Source: Asanoa hainanensis (GTDB lineage Bacteria; Actinomycetota; Actinomycetes; Mycobacteriales; Micromonosporaceae). Taken from it: a stretch of 61,693 nt of DNA. The position numbers were made by a program, and so were the translations under genes. The notes below the pieces were generated by a model that was not told the origin of the DNA, made no database searches, and saw nothing but the letters and a program-made list of their open reading frames with translations. Positions within the stretch are counted from its first letter, which is position 1, and each line of letters begins with the position of its first letter. The DNA is taken from positions 1-61,693 of the forward strand of contig NZ_FZPH01000028.1 of NCBI RefSeq assembly GCF_900188485.1. Direction: 5' to 3'. Positions 7,780 through 16,084 of the stretch are shown here, piece after piece.

Positions 7780-8219
7780 TGGCTGGCGATCGTCCCGCAG
7801 TCGGCCCGGGGCAAGACGGGGCGGCTGGACCGATGGTGATGCACCTGGTCGCCGGGTTCGCGTCCTCCGGAGCGAGATGGCGTGCGGTCTGCTCGTGCGG
7901 TTACACGACCACGCCCCGCGTCGACGAGCGACGCGCCTTGGCCGCGCTACACACCGAGCATGAGCTCAGCGTTCCGGTCTGTGGCCTGTGCGGGCACGAC
8001 TACACCGGACGGTCCTGGCGGCAGCTCCGCGACGTCGACCTGCGCATCCTGGCCAGCGGCCCCGCCGGCGACCAGTTCCTGGCCTGCCGAGACCTGCCGC
8101 AATCCTGCCGCGACGGCGCCGCCCAACGCCAGATGCACCTGGACCGGGCCGCCCGCGAAGGCTTCGGGCTGCCGGTGCCGCCACCGCGACTCCGCGTCGT
8201 CCCCGGCGGCCGCCGATGA
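7779..8219 (+). CDS. Cys/His-rich hypothetical protein
   Basis: The 146-residue protein starts at the TGATG junction. Two paired-cysteine elements are visible: CSCGY at about residue 36 and CGLCGHDYTG at about 67, with single cysteines later. This suggests one or two treble-clef or zinc-ribbon sites. CGLCGHDYTGRSWRQL is the most distinctive stretch. It ends in ATGA overlap with the tyrosine recombinase gene, so it may be an accessory to recombination, for example an excisionase-like DNA-binding partner. That is inference from position only. Confidence 0.6.
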   Translation: MAGDRPAVGPGQDGAAGPMVMHLVAGFASSGARWRAVCSCGYTTTPRVDERRALAALHTEHELSVPVCGLCGHDYTGRSWRQLRDVDLRILASGPAGDQFLACRDLPQSCRDGAAQRQMHLDRAAREGFGLPVPPPRLRVVPGGRR

Positions 8220-9424
8220 CGGCGACCCCGCCCAGGCCGACGGGCACCATGGCGTTGAACCCGCACGAGGTGGGTCGCGCGCCCGCGTCGAGCGCCGCAG
8301 CGGACTGGGATCCAGCCGGCGCGCGGGTCGCCCGGCTCAGCGCCGACGTCGCCCGGCTGCCGGCCCTTCCGCCCGACGACGGCAGCCGGTACAGCATCCG
8401 CCGGCTGACCGTCGCCTGGCTGCTGGAGACCGAGTCACCGAAGACCGAGCAGGCCTACCAGCGAGACCTGTCCGTATACCTGCAGTGGTGCGAAACCGAA
8501 CGACTCGACCCGCTGTCCGCCCGCCCCACCGACGTCGGCCAATTCCGGGTATGGCGGTCGCTGCGCGGCCGCGCCGGCCGCGCGGCCGCACCGAGCACCG
8601 TTGCCCGGGCGCTGGCAGCCGTGTCCAGCTGGTACACGTACCTGGTCGTCAACACCGACGGCCGGATCACCCGGAACCCACTCGACGGCGTCAAACGCCC
8701 GAAAGTCCCCAACGAGTCGGCCACCGTGGGACTCACCCTCGACGAGGTCGACGCGCTGCTCGCCGCAGCGGACGCGCGGGCCGCCGACCGGGCCGCCCGC
8801 TGGAGGGCCAACCCATCCCCCACCCTGCTCGCCAGGTACCTGGCCGCGATGCGCGACCGGGCCTTGCTACACGTCCTCGCCGACCTCGGTCTCCGCATCG
8901 ACGAGGCCCTCGCCCGCGACGTTGACGACCTCAGTTACAACGCCAGCCACCGCACCCTGCGATTCGTGGGCAAGGGCGGCCGGCCCCGCGAACGACCGAT
9001 GCCACCGGACACTGGCGCCGCCGTCGACGACTACCTCCAAGCCCGCGCGGCGGCCGCCGGGCTCAGCGTGAACAGGCTGGCCGGTCCCCTTTTCGCGACC
9101 GGCACCGCCGGCACCGGGCGACTGGCCGCCCCGAACGTCTTCCTGCTGATCCGGCGTCTCGCGGCCAAGGCCGGCATCCCCTCGGCGGCACGGCTGTCCC
9201 CGCACTCGCTTCGACACGCATCCGCGACCGCTGCCAAGCAGTACGGCGTCGCGCTCGAGGACGTCCAGGACGCCATGGGTCACGCCGACCCCCGTACTAC
9301 CCGCCGCTACGACCGCGACCGGGAGAACCTCGACCGCGACCCCGCCTACGTTCTCGCATCGGGCCGGGCCACGCGCCGCGCCGCGAAGCGAAACGAACCC
9401 GCCGCTGGAGCACCGATCAGCTAA
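8216..9424 (+). CDS. tyrosine site-specific recombinase (XerC/D-like integrase)
   Basis: The 402-residue enzyme starts at an ATG overlapping the previous stop. The N-terminal SAM-like core-binding domain (about 65-165) includes KTEQAYQRDLSVYLQWC. The C-terminal catalytic domain carries the expected pentad: Arg in LGLRIDEAL (about 240), Lys in FVGKGGRPRERP (about 260), His-x-x-Arg in SPHSLRHASATAA (about 325), His in MGHADPRTT (about 350) and the nucleophile Tyr in TTRRYDRDREN (about 357). All key residues are intact, so it should be active in strand exchange. It ends the coupled operon begun at 1719. Its att site is not visible; plasmid dimer resolution or element integration are both possible. 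Confidence 0.92.
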   Translation: MTATPPRPTGTMALNPHEVGRAPASSAAADWDPAGARVARLSADVARLPALPPDDGSRYSIRRLTVAWLLETESPKTEQAYQRDLSVYLQWCETERLDPLSARPTDVGQFRVWRSLRGRAGRAAAPSTVARALAAVSSWYTYLVVNTDGRITRNPLDGVKRPKVPNESATVGLTLDEVDALLAAADARAADRAARWRANPSPTLLARYLAAMRDRALLHVLADLGLRIDEALARDVDDLSYNASHRTLRFVGKGGRPRERPMPPDTGAAVDDYLQARAAAAGLSVNRLAGPLFATGTAGTGRLAAPNVFLLIRRLAAKAGIPSAARLSPHSLRHASATAAKQYGVALEDVQDAMGHADPRTTRRYDRDRENLDRDPAYVLASGRATRRAAKRNEPAAGAPIS

Positions 9425-9466
9425 CCCCCTCCGCCTTAGTGCTGAGTAGAAGACAGGAACCGAACC

Positions 9467-9532
9467 ATGGACCCCATCACGGCAACCCAGCACGACAAGC
9501 CCCTGACCGTCGAAGAGCTCGAACGGGACTGA
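9467..9532 (+). CDS. possible 21-residue peptide
   Basis: ATG 9467 with AGGA upstream opens MDPITATQHDKPLTVEELER plus Asp, then TGA. It lies alone in the 167-bp gap after the recombinase. It may be a leader peptide or a degraded gene end; the TVEELERD ending resembles the start of many helical domains. Confidence 0.3.
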   Translation: MDPITATQHDKPLTVEELERD

Positions 9533-9591
9533 CGTCCAACGGCGCCCGGCCGCCGGCACCAGCCCCATCCGCACCTCGTTTGAGGGAGCCA

Positions 9592-10527
9592 ATGCGCTAC
9601 CAGTACACCGTCACCGAGTTCGACGCCGCCACGGCGGAGATCGATCGGCACACCGGCGACGACACCGCCGATTGGGATTTGGACGGCGGCCACCGCCTCA
9701 CCGCCGCGCGGATCGCCCGGACGATCGCCAACCAGTGGAAGCCGGCGACGCCGGCCGCGACGGCGTGGAGGGTTCAGGTACACGCCGGCGGCGAAGACGC
9801 CGAGGCGTGGGATCCAGCGAGCCGCGCCGGCCATGGAGGGCCACCGCCGCTGACCCGGGCGCAGTTGGGCGCCCAGCAGACCGCCGCGGCGCGGGCCGTC
9901 ACCGAGGTGCTGGACCGGGTCGGCCGCGAGGTCGACACCGCGGGTGACCTTGCCGCTTTGATGGCGGCGTTACCGGCCCACACGCCGGTCAGCGTCGCCG
10001 AGACCATCCACATCGACCCCGACCTGCCCCCGGACGTCCCGACGGCCACCGCGACGACCGTGAAGAGCGTCAACCTGCTGGACCCTGACGGGGTCGACGT
10101 CATCGAGGACGACGGCCGGGTCCGGGAGTACGGGCGGCTCGTTCCCGGCGTGCAGCTGGGGGCCGTGGTCGTCGCCGAGGGGCGGCCGGTCCCGGCCACG
10201 ACGGTGCCGTGGCCAGCGGCCGAGCGCGCGCTTGACGCCCTGGCCCGCGCTGACGCCGTCAGCGCGCTCGCCGCCTACGTGCGGCTGCTCGGAGAGGTCG
10301 CCGACCTGATCACCGACACCCCCGCTGGGCCTGACGGCACACCCGAGACGGTGCCGTCGTTCGTCAACGACGCCGGACTGCGCCAGCAACTCACGGTCGA
10401 GGCCGACCGGCTACGCCATGGCGCCGGCCGCCTGGAGGCGCTGCGGCAACAGATCGCCGCCCACGAGGCAGCCGAGGCCGCTCGGGACGCCCGGGACGCG
10501 GAAGAGGATCGTCGGTGGGACCGGTGA
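9592..10527 (+). CDS. hypothetical protein
   Basis: The 311-residue protein reads from ATG 9592, chosen for GAGGGAGCC immediately upstream. Residues 1-70 (RYQYTVTEFDAATAEIDRHT) form a mixed alpha/beta domain. Residues about 80-130 are a helical stretch, and about 130-220 is a Val/Pro/Asp-rich beta domain (VSVAETIHIDPDLPPDVP). The C-terminal 60 residues are a charged coiled coil (ARDARDAEEDRRWDR). The family is unknown. It overlaps the next gene by GTGA, so both are one transcription unit, perhaps continuing from the recombinase. Confidence 0.65.
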   Translation: MRYQYTVTEFDAATAEIDRHTGDDTADWDLDGGHRLTAARIARTIANQWKPATPAATAWRVQVHAGGEDAEAWDPASRAGHGGPPPLTRAQLGAQQTAAARAVTEVLDRVGREVDTAGDLAALMAALPAHTPVSVAETIHIDPDLPPDVPTATATTVKSVNLLDPDGVDVIEDDGRVREYGRLVPGVQLGAVVVAEGRPVPATTVPWPAAERALDALARADAVSALAAYVRLLGEVADLITDTPAGPDGTPETVPSFVNDAGLRQQLTVEADRLRHGAGRLEALRQQIAAHEAAEAARDARDAEEDRRWDR

Positions 10528-11951
10528 CCGGCAGCAGGACGGCGCCGCCGCCGTCACAGCAGTGGGCGACGTTGAACCGGGTCCAGCAGGAGCTGCTTCT
10601 TGCGACGTACGTGCTTGACCAGGCGGCAGAGGCGCACGAGCGGGACGCGTGGTCCGACGGCCGGCGGCGTCGGCCTGCTGAGGAATGGCGGTGGCACCGG
10701 TTCGGGTACGTCGATGCCGGACCCGGCGCTCCGCCCGGCAAGGTGCGCGCCGCTCTGGACGCGACCACCCGACGCAGCAGGCGACTGCTGACCGCCCCGG
10801 CCGAGCTCGCCGATCTCGGCCTGGTCGACCAGCGCCTGGAGGAGGTTCCGCAGGGCTCGGAGCGGTGGTGGCAGCCACAGGTCCGGCTGCTATCGCTGCG
10901 GATGACCACCCGCGGTCGGCGAGTTGCCCGGACCAGCGGCGTCGACGACCGCAACGCCGGTCGGCCACCGCGCGGCCTCGTCTCGCAGTGGCTGTGGGAG
11001 GTCATTGTCGAGCTGTGGCGGGCTGGGCCTGGCGGCGTCCCCGCCGACACCCGATGGTCCGCCTGGCAATACCTCGAGGGGCGAAAGACAGGGCCGCTGA
11101 TCGAGCGGGTGGCCCTCACCGCGCAGACGGCATCCCGCTGGAAGTATGCCGTCGCGGGCGCGCCGGGCTGGGCGCTCAACGATGCCGGCCGCGACCACTA
11201 CCGGCGGCATTTCGCCACCTACGCCCGCGTGTACCCGGCGGTACGGGCCCCCGACCCGACCGGGCGGCTCACGTGGCCCGGCGAGGTCGACAAACACCTG
11301 TCCGCACTGGGCAGCGTGGCATGGTCGCTGCGGCAGCGCCTCGACGACGTCATCGCCCGGCGTGAAGAGCTGCAGCGGGATGGTGCCCGCCACGAGGCGC
11401 CCCGTTGTCCTACCGACCAGACGCCGCCGGTCAGCGCTGAGGCCGCACACCGCGAGGTGCTGCGGGCCGCGGCCGACGCTCTCGACGCAGACCACTGGCG
11501 CCAGCGCACCGCGTTGCTCGCGGAGCACGAGCCGGTCCTGCGTGCCCTCGTGCGGACCTCAGCCGCTCGGCACGCCGCGGCGGCGATCGCGGCGATCTGC
11601 GCCTGCATCGCCGGCCACGAGCCAACATCGGCCGTCATTGCCGCTGAACCGCTCCCCCTCGATCACGACGGCCGACCGGCTGATCTGCCCGTCTTGACCA
11701 CCGGTCTACCCGGCATCGACGCCGAACTCGCCACCCGCCGCGCGGCGGCGCTCGCCGCCAGCCCGCCCGCAGCCCAGCGCCGCGGCCGCGGCCGGCGACA
11801 ACCACCGGCGACGCCATCGCTCGAGCCAGCGGCGGTTGAGCTCTCTGTCTACGCAGCACATCTGGCCGATCTCGTCGCTGGTGGCCAGCTGCAACGCCTG
11901 CTGCTCCGCACCGACCAGCAGACAGACGCTGCTGCCCCTACAACAGCGTGA
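10524..11951 (+). CDS. large hypothetical protein
   Basis: The 475-residue protein reads from GTG 10524, overlapping the preceding stop (GTG 10515 is the alternative). The first 230 residues are Trp/Arg-rich with a winged-helix feel (TSRWKYAVAGAPGWALNDAG, 'LNDAGRDHY' as wing). The middle is helical, and the last 100 residues are Ala/Arg-rich with an RRGRGRRQPP basic patch. The basic patch and the helix-turn pattern suggest nucleic-acid binding. No enzyme motif is recognised. A GC hairpin follows the stop. Confidence 0.65.
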   Translation: MTGSRTAPPPSQQWATLNRVQQELLLATYVLDQAAEAHERDAWSDGRRRRPAEEWRWHRFGYVDAGPGAPPGKVRAALDATTRRSRRLLTAPAELADLGLVDQRLEEVPQGSERWWQPQVRLLSLRMTTRGRRVARTSGVDDRNAGRPPRGLVSQWLWEVIVELWRAGPGGVPADTRWSAWQYLEGRKTGPLIERVALTAQTASRWKYAVAGAPGWALNDAGRDHYRRHFATYARVYPAVRAPDPTGRLTWPGEVDKHLSALGSVAWSLRQRLDDVIARREELQRDGARHEAPRCPTDQTPPVSAEAAHREVLRAAADALDADHWRQRTALLAEHEPVLRALVRTSAARHAAAAIAAICACIAGHEPTSAVIAAEPLPLDHDGRPADLPVLTTGLPGIDAELATRRAAALAASPPAAQRRGRGRRQPPATPSLEPAAVELSVYAAHLADLVAGGQLQRLLLRTDQQTDAAAPTTA

Positions 11952-11989
11952 ACAGGGACGTGCCCCTCGTGATGTGACCCATGGGGCTC

Positions 11990-12004
11990 GGCGCTCCGAG
12001 CGCC
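11990..12004. terminator. short GC hairpin after 11951
   Basis: GGCGCT-CCG-AGCGCC forms a perfect 6-bp stem 39 nt after the stop codon, without a T-tract. It could help end the preceding operon. Confidence 0.3.
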
Positions 12005-12147
12005 CAGGTCGGAGCCGCGCCGAATTAAGTGCGCCGCGCCATGGGGGCCGCTGACCCCGCACGTGGTTGGACCCGACGGAGGGAGCCAGCCCTGCGCCCG
12101 CGTGTCCCCTCGCCCGGCAGCGGACAGCGTCGTTTACCGTCGCGGAC

Positions 12148-12564
12148 ATGTCCCGACGCCCTGACCTCGTCCAGCTCGGAGACCGAATCTGGTACCTGCC
12201 CGACGGGATGATCGAGCTGCGGTGCATTGCCCGCGTCGTCCAGAAGAGGCGGCGCTGTCGGAACGCCGTCGAAACCAGCCAGATGGCCGGCTGGACGCAG
12301 TTGCGCTCGGACCGAGGGCTCATCACCGTTTACGACTGCGGCGGACTCGACGACGCGACGGTCCGACGCTGGCTGGAGCAGCACTGCACGGTGCACGACA
12401 GCCCCGACGCGGTCGACTTTTCGGCACCGGAGTGGGAGCCCTTCGACCCGGTCAGGCACGCCGAGATGGTGACCACTCTGGACGCGCAGGTCGAGGCGTA
12501 CGAACGGCAACTGCGCGATGGCGTAACCGGCGATTGGCGGCCCTGGTACCCATCACCGATGTAG
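12148..12564 (+). CDS. hypothetical protein
   Basis: The 138-residue protein reads from ATG 12148 (MSRRPDLVQLGDRIWYLPDG). A TTG at 12067 would add 27 low-complexity residues and is less likely. Basic residues (QKRRRCRN) at about 35 precede an acidic beta/alpha region with VRRWLEQHC. The C-terminus is Trp/Pro-rich. Nothing identifies a family. It stands apart from the preceding operon and is followed by a 170-bp gap with no recognised feature, beyond which the strand of transcription changes. Confidence 0.55.
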   Translation: MSRRPDLVQLGDRIWYLPDGMIELRCIARVVQKRRRCRNAVETSQMAGWTQLRSDRGLITVYDCGGLDDATVRRWLEQHCTVHDSPDAVDFSAPEWEPFDPVRHAEMVTTLDAQVEAYERQLRDGVTGDWRPWYPSPM

Positions 12565-12734
12565 CCTTCGTCGTCGTGCCCGCACCGGGATCGCTGTTGC
12601 CGGCGGTGGCGCCTTCCGGAGGCGCCTCACGGGACTCCGGCGGGGTTTCGAAAAGCGACCCGGCACGGAAAGCCGGCAATCCTGCTGGACGCCCGCTCGG
12701 ATCCCGCGGGAGGAGATCTGGTAGCGGGGTTCTG

Positions 12735-13001
12735 CTACGTTCGCTTCCCGCGATGCCACACCCGCAGCCGGTCGAATGCCAAACCGCACAGCACGGAGCT
12801 AACAACGAAGCGCACAACCTTGTTCACGCCGAACTCATCAAGCGTCGCCGTGATGGCCATGATGACGCTCAAGGCCAACAACGCCCGGACGGCCGTCTGC
12901 AGCCGAAGATCATCGGTGCTCCTCGGTGCCTCGTCCTCTCCGTCGGGCGCGCTCGTCAGATATTTCCACGACAACCGCTGGCGCCAGCGCGGCTCTACCA
13001 T
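12735..13001 (-). CDS. small two-TM membrane protein
   Basis: The 88-residue protein has a charged N-terminus, one clear hydrophobic helix (TAVRALLALSVIMAITATL, about 36-54) and a second weaker one (VVRFVVSSVLCGLAFDRL, about 61-78), ending in a basic tail. It probably sits in the cytoplasmic membrane. It is convergent with the gene ending at 12564 and lies downstream of, and on the same strand as, the mycosin-like protease, after a 111-bp gap. Confidence 0.5.
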   Translation of the reverse strand: MVEPRWRQRLSWKYLTSAPDGEDEAPRSTDDLRLQTAVRALLALSVIMAITATLDEFGVNKVVRFVVSSVLCGLAFDRLRVWHRGKRT

Positions 13002-13112
13002 TGGCCACCCCTCAACTCAACGCGCAGCCTTCGCGCGACCGGGACGGGACAGAGAGACGGGACGATACCGTGGTCCCGCCACCGTTGGACCATCTGCTCA
13101 GCTTTGGTGCGG

Positions 13113-14303
13113 CTACGTCCTAGATCTGCCGCGCACGAGAATAGCCACACCGAAGGCGAGCACAAGGATCACAACAGCTGCTATGACGATCGCGACGACC
13201 AGCGTCGGGAAGCCGTTGCCGGTATCTGCCCGGTCCCGGACCTCCGCAACTGCGGGGTCACTAGCGAACGCTGTGGCGGCCGTCGGCGTGCCAAGGGGAT
13301 TGTGGTCGACGGTGGCGACGTCGGCGGTGAGGGCGCCGAGGGGATTGACTACGCCGTAGCCGTACGACTCGTCGCGGCCCTTCGGCCCAAGGTCGGTCGC
13401 TGTCTTGAGGAGCCGGTTGACGACGTTGGCGGCGTCGAGGTCGGGGTAGCGGGCGCGCACCAGGGCGGCGACGCCGGACACCATCGCGGCCGCGGGGCTG
13501 GTCGCGGCGTCCGTCACGTAGGCGTAGTTGGTGGCGCCGCGGTTGACGGCGACGGGGATCTTTGCCCCCGGCGCCGCGATCGCCAGCGACGGGCCGTGGT
13601 TGGTCAGCGGCGACACCTCGTTGTCGGGGTCGACGGCGTTCACCGCAATGACGCCCGGCGCCTTGGCGGTGGCGGCGACGTCTGCGCCGCTGTTGCCGGC
13701 GCTCGCGACGACCACGATGTCGTTCCGCACGGCATCGGCGATGGCATCGAGCAGCTCTGGGTCCGGCGTGCCCGTCGCGTCGGTCCCGAGGGACAGGTTC
13801 ATCACGCCCGGCTTCTGCTCCGTCGCCCAACGAATGGCCTGGACCAGCGCTTGCGAGCCCTGGCCGTTGCTGCCGGCGCCGGCGTTCGCCGGCAGGATCT
13901 TGGCCTTCGGCGCGATGCCCAACATGTGATCAGCGCCGCCGCCCTTGCCTGCGATGATGCTGGCCATCGAGGTGCCGTGACTGCCCTCGGCGTCGACGTC
14001 GGTGCGGCCGTCGTTGCCGACTCCGGGCGCGAACCCCTTGCCCGGCAGAACCTGGCCCCGCAGGTCCCGGTGGTTGGCGTTGACGCCGCTGTCGATGACA
14101 GCGACGACGACGCCGGTGCCTTGGCTGATCCGGTGAACTCGGTCGATCTTGAACGTGTCGAGGTGCCAGGAGAGCTCGCGCACGTTGTCGGCGGCGCGCG
14201 CGGCTGGCGCCGCGACGAGCGTCGAAAGCACGCCGACCGTGACGGCCGCCGTGCCACGTGCGACGAGCCTGAACCGATTACGCATGATCATGAACCGCCT
14301 CAT
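13113..14303 (-). CDS. mycosin-like secreted subtilisin-family serine protease
   Basis: The 396-residue S8 protease has a signal peptide (residues about 10-37, ending AARA-ADN). The Asp of the triad lies in VVAVIDSGVN (about 70), the His in GSHGTSMASI (about 108) and the Ser in ATSPAAAMVSG (about 272). NLSLGT and VVASAGNSG, which form the substrate groove and oxyanion hole, are also present. A C-terminal membrane helix (about 367-390) ends in a basic anchor. This layout of signal peptide, protease and TM tail is that of MycP mycosins, the membrane proteases of type VII secretion. No other T7SS gene is present, so it is an orphan here. The Gly that usually precedes the catalytic Thr-Ser (GTSxA) is replaced by Ala. 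Confidence 0.85.
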   Translation of the reverse strand: MRRFMIMRNRFRLVARGTAAVTVGVLSTLVAAPAARAADNVRELSWHLDTFKIDRVHRISQGTGVVVAVIDSGVNANHRDLRGQVLPGKGFAPGVGNDGRTDVDAEGSHGTSMASIIAGKGGGADHMLGIAPKAKILPANAGAGSNGQGSQALVQAIRWATEQKPGVMNLSLGTDATGTPDPELLDAIADAVRNDIVVVASAGNSGADVAATAKAPGVIAVNAVDPDNEVSPLTNHGPSLAIAAPGAKIPVAVNRGATNYAYVTDAATSPAAAMVSGVAALVRARYPDLDAANVVNRLLKTATDLGPKGRDESYGYGVVNPLGALTADVATVDHNPLGTPTAATAFASDPAVAEVRDRADTGNGFPTLVVAIVIAAVVILVLAFGVAILVRGRSRT

Positions 14304-14395
14304 CCCCCGTGCTGACGGCCGTGGATATCGGTCGTCATGCGTGCTGCGGCGGCAGTCTAATGACGAACGGCGCCAGGGTTCGCCCCTCGAGCGGG

Positions 14396-15166
14396 TCAGC
14401 GGTGGTCGGTCTCGGCGTACTCGCCGGCGTTAGCCGCCCTGGCGCACGTGGTGGAGCAGACGGTGAGTTTGCGGGATAAGGGCGTGGCGACCTCGATGGT
14501 CCGCGCGACGTCGGCGCCCACGATGCGCGCGCAGATCTGGCAGGTGACCTCGTGCCCCGCCGGCCCGCACATCGGGATGCCGTCCGCGACGGGCTCGAGG
14601 ACAAGCTCGCCGAGCGCTCTGCCGAGTTGATGCAAGTGGTGGGAGGTGCGCAGCAGGGTCGCCGCGGTGTGCTGGCGTGGCATCGGGTTCACGCCGCGGC
14701 TCGCGGTGACCCTGATGGTTCTGCGCAGGTCCGCCCTGATGGCCACGGTCAGGAGCCGTCCGGTGTCCGTGAAGTCAGGTGGGGTGAGCTCCACGACGCC
14801 GGCGTACGCGCGGGCGGTGGTGGCCACTTCCTGCTCGATCGCGTCGAGGTTTCCCAGCCGGTCGCTGGCCCGCTCCATGCTCAGGCCCTCAGCTGCCACC
14901 GTCAACGCTTTGTCCGTGATGTATGCGGCGCTGCTGGCGACCTCCTCCCACCGTTCTCGGCGCTGCTCGTCGACGGGCTTGTCCGGGAAGTCGAGGTCGC
15001 CGGCCGCCGCGGCCAGGAGCTTGGCGGCGAACCACAAGGCCTCGATCTCAGGGCGCGGCCGCGCGCTCATGTCCGGGCCGAGCGCGGCGAAGAGCAGCTC
15101 GGCGGCCTCGTGCGCGGCTGAACTGACCCGCGGCGGCAGAGCGGTCGGGTCCGGCTGGTCGTTCAT
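14396..15166 (-). CDS. hypothetical protein with C-terminal cysteine cluster
   Basis: The 256-residue protein reads from ATG 15166 with GGGAAAGAG upstream. Residues 1-185 are an all-helical domain (FAALGPDM, EIEALWFAAKLL). The last 65 residues hold CGPAGHEVTCQICARIVG and CSTTCARAANAG, that is, two C-x2/3-C pairs plus a leading Cys, a probable zinc site. It is downstream of an apparent promoter region shared divergently with nothing obvious. The family is not recognised. Confidence 0.6.
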   Translation of the reverse strand: MNDQPDPTALPPRVSSAAHEAAELLFAALGPDMSARPRPEIEALWFAAKLLAAAAGDLDFPDKPVDEQRRERWEEVASSAAYITDKALTVAAEGLSMERASDRLGNLDAIEQEVATTARAYAGVVELTPPDFTDTGRLLTVAIRADLRRTIRVTASRGVNPMPRQHTAATLLRTSHHLHQLGRALGELVLEPVADGIPMCGPAGHEVTCQICARIVGADVARTIEVATPLSRKLTVCSTTCARAANAGEYAETDHR

Positions 15167-15434
15167 CGGGGGCTGCTCTTTCCCTCGTCGGTGCGGGTCG
15201 TGTGCCGATGGTGTCGACCTCGTGTAGGCCGGCGGGCCGTTGATGACCGACCCTCGGCCGGGGACGGCACCGGGCGAACGGTGAGCGAGCGGTCCGGACT
15301 GACTACGGCGGCGCCGTGCTGGTCAATGGTAGGAGTGCGCCAGGCGCCCACGGCGACGCCTCCACGATGGGGCGCCGGCGCCGGGGGCCGGCCCGTCTGA
15401 TCTGGACGGTTGCTTGGCTTCCCGCGAAACTTAC

Positions 15435-15677
15435 AGGGGCGTGTCTCGCGTCGCGGTCAAGCTCACCCCTAGCCAGGTCCGCTCCACCTGACCCGGATCG
15501 CGGCGACCGTCACAGCGCCCGCGGAGACGAATGACCCTCGCGGCCAGGGCGCCCACTGTGGGCGAGGTGCCCGAGTAGGCGACTACCCCGGCGTTGCTCG
15601 AGATGCCCAACGTGGACGGCGCCGCCGACACCGGCTCGATCGAAATCTCTGTGCGCGCTCTCGCAACGACCCGCTGA
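15435..15677 (+). pseudogene. possible degraded gene upstream of the hairpin
   Basis: One + strand frame has coding-like composition from about 15435 (GVSRVAVKLTPSQVRST), stops at TGA 15489-15491, resumes as MTLAARAPTVGEVPE, stops at TAG 15576-15578 and resumes as ALLEMPNVDGAADTGSIEIS to TGA 15675. The pieces share one phase and could be a gene killed by two nonsense codons. The rest of the 15167-15892 gap, apart from the hairpin, shows nothing I can support. Confidence 0.25.
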
Positions 15678-15728
15678 CCGCACCAGAACTGCTGCTTCGT
15701 AGGCTCCAGTAGTTCTGGTGTGGTCAGC
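15673..15728. repeat. 22-bp near-perfect inverted repeat (large hairpin)
   Basis: The left arm 15673-15694 begins GCTGACCGCACCAGAACT and the right arm 15707-15728 ends AGTTCTGGTGTGGTCAGC. They pair over 22 bp with only two mismatches, both G-T. An RNA from the + strand would therefore form an unbroken 22-bp stem with a 12-nt loop. No T-run follows. It lies 165 bp upstream of the 15893-17136 operon encoding a candidate replication protein. It could be a replication or recombination hairpin, a transcription stop or an RNA-stability element. Confidence 0.7.
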
Positions 15729-15892
15729 CCGCTCAGCCACCTCAAGATCAGCGGCGAGACACCTAGGCCGGAGCACGGCACTCTTGCTGTCGGGCCCGCT
15801 GATCGGCAGGCCGGTAGACGAGCCTCCCGCTCGCCTCGACCGTAGGAAGAAGCGGCGAGCGGGGACTCTGCCGAACGTAGGGAGACTCGCAC

Positions 15893-16084
15893 ATGCTGGG
15901 CGTCGACGACCAGTCCGGATGGGCCGCCACGGCCCTGCTGGCCATACTCCCCGCGCTGGTGCTGCCAGCCGGCGTGGTCTTGGTGGCCCTGCTGGCCTTG
16001 GCAGCGCGCAAACCGCGCACCCGCCGCCATTGCCTCGACGTGCTGTCCCAACTCACCCGCTACGCAGGTCGGAGCAGGCGATGA
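15893..16084 (+). CDS. small single-span membrane protein
   Basis: The 63-residue protein is preceded by GTAGGGAG. It has one or two hydrophobic helices (ATALLAILPALVLPAGVVLV and following) and a very basic C-terminal tail (RKPRTRRH, RYAGRSRR). The TGA overlaps the ATG of the next gene, so it is translationally coupled to the candidate Rep. It is probably anchored in the membrane with its tail facing the cytoplasm, where the tail might bind DNA or the Rep protein; that is inference. Confidence 0.6.
   Translation: MLGVDDQSGWAATALLAILPALVLPAGVVLVALLALAARKPRTRRHCLDVLSQLTRYAGRSRR

Noticed and set aside
12222-14315. 697-codon open frame on the + strand
   Set aside because: It is antisense to the clearly recognisable protease; the translation is a Gly/Arg/Val-rich frame with no domain, a typical GC-rich shadow.
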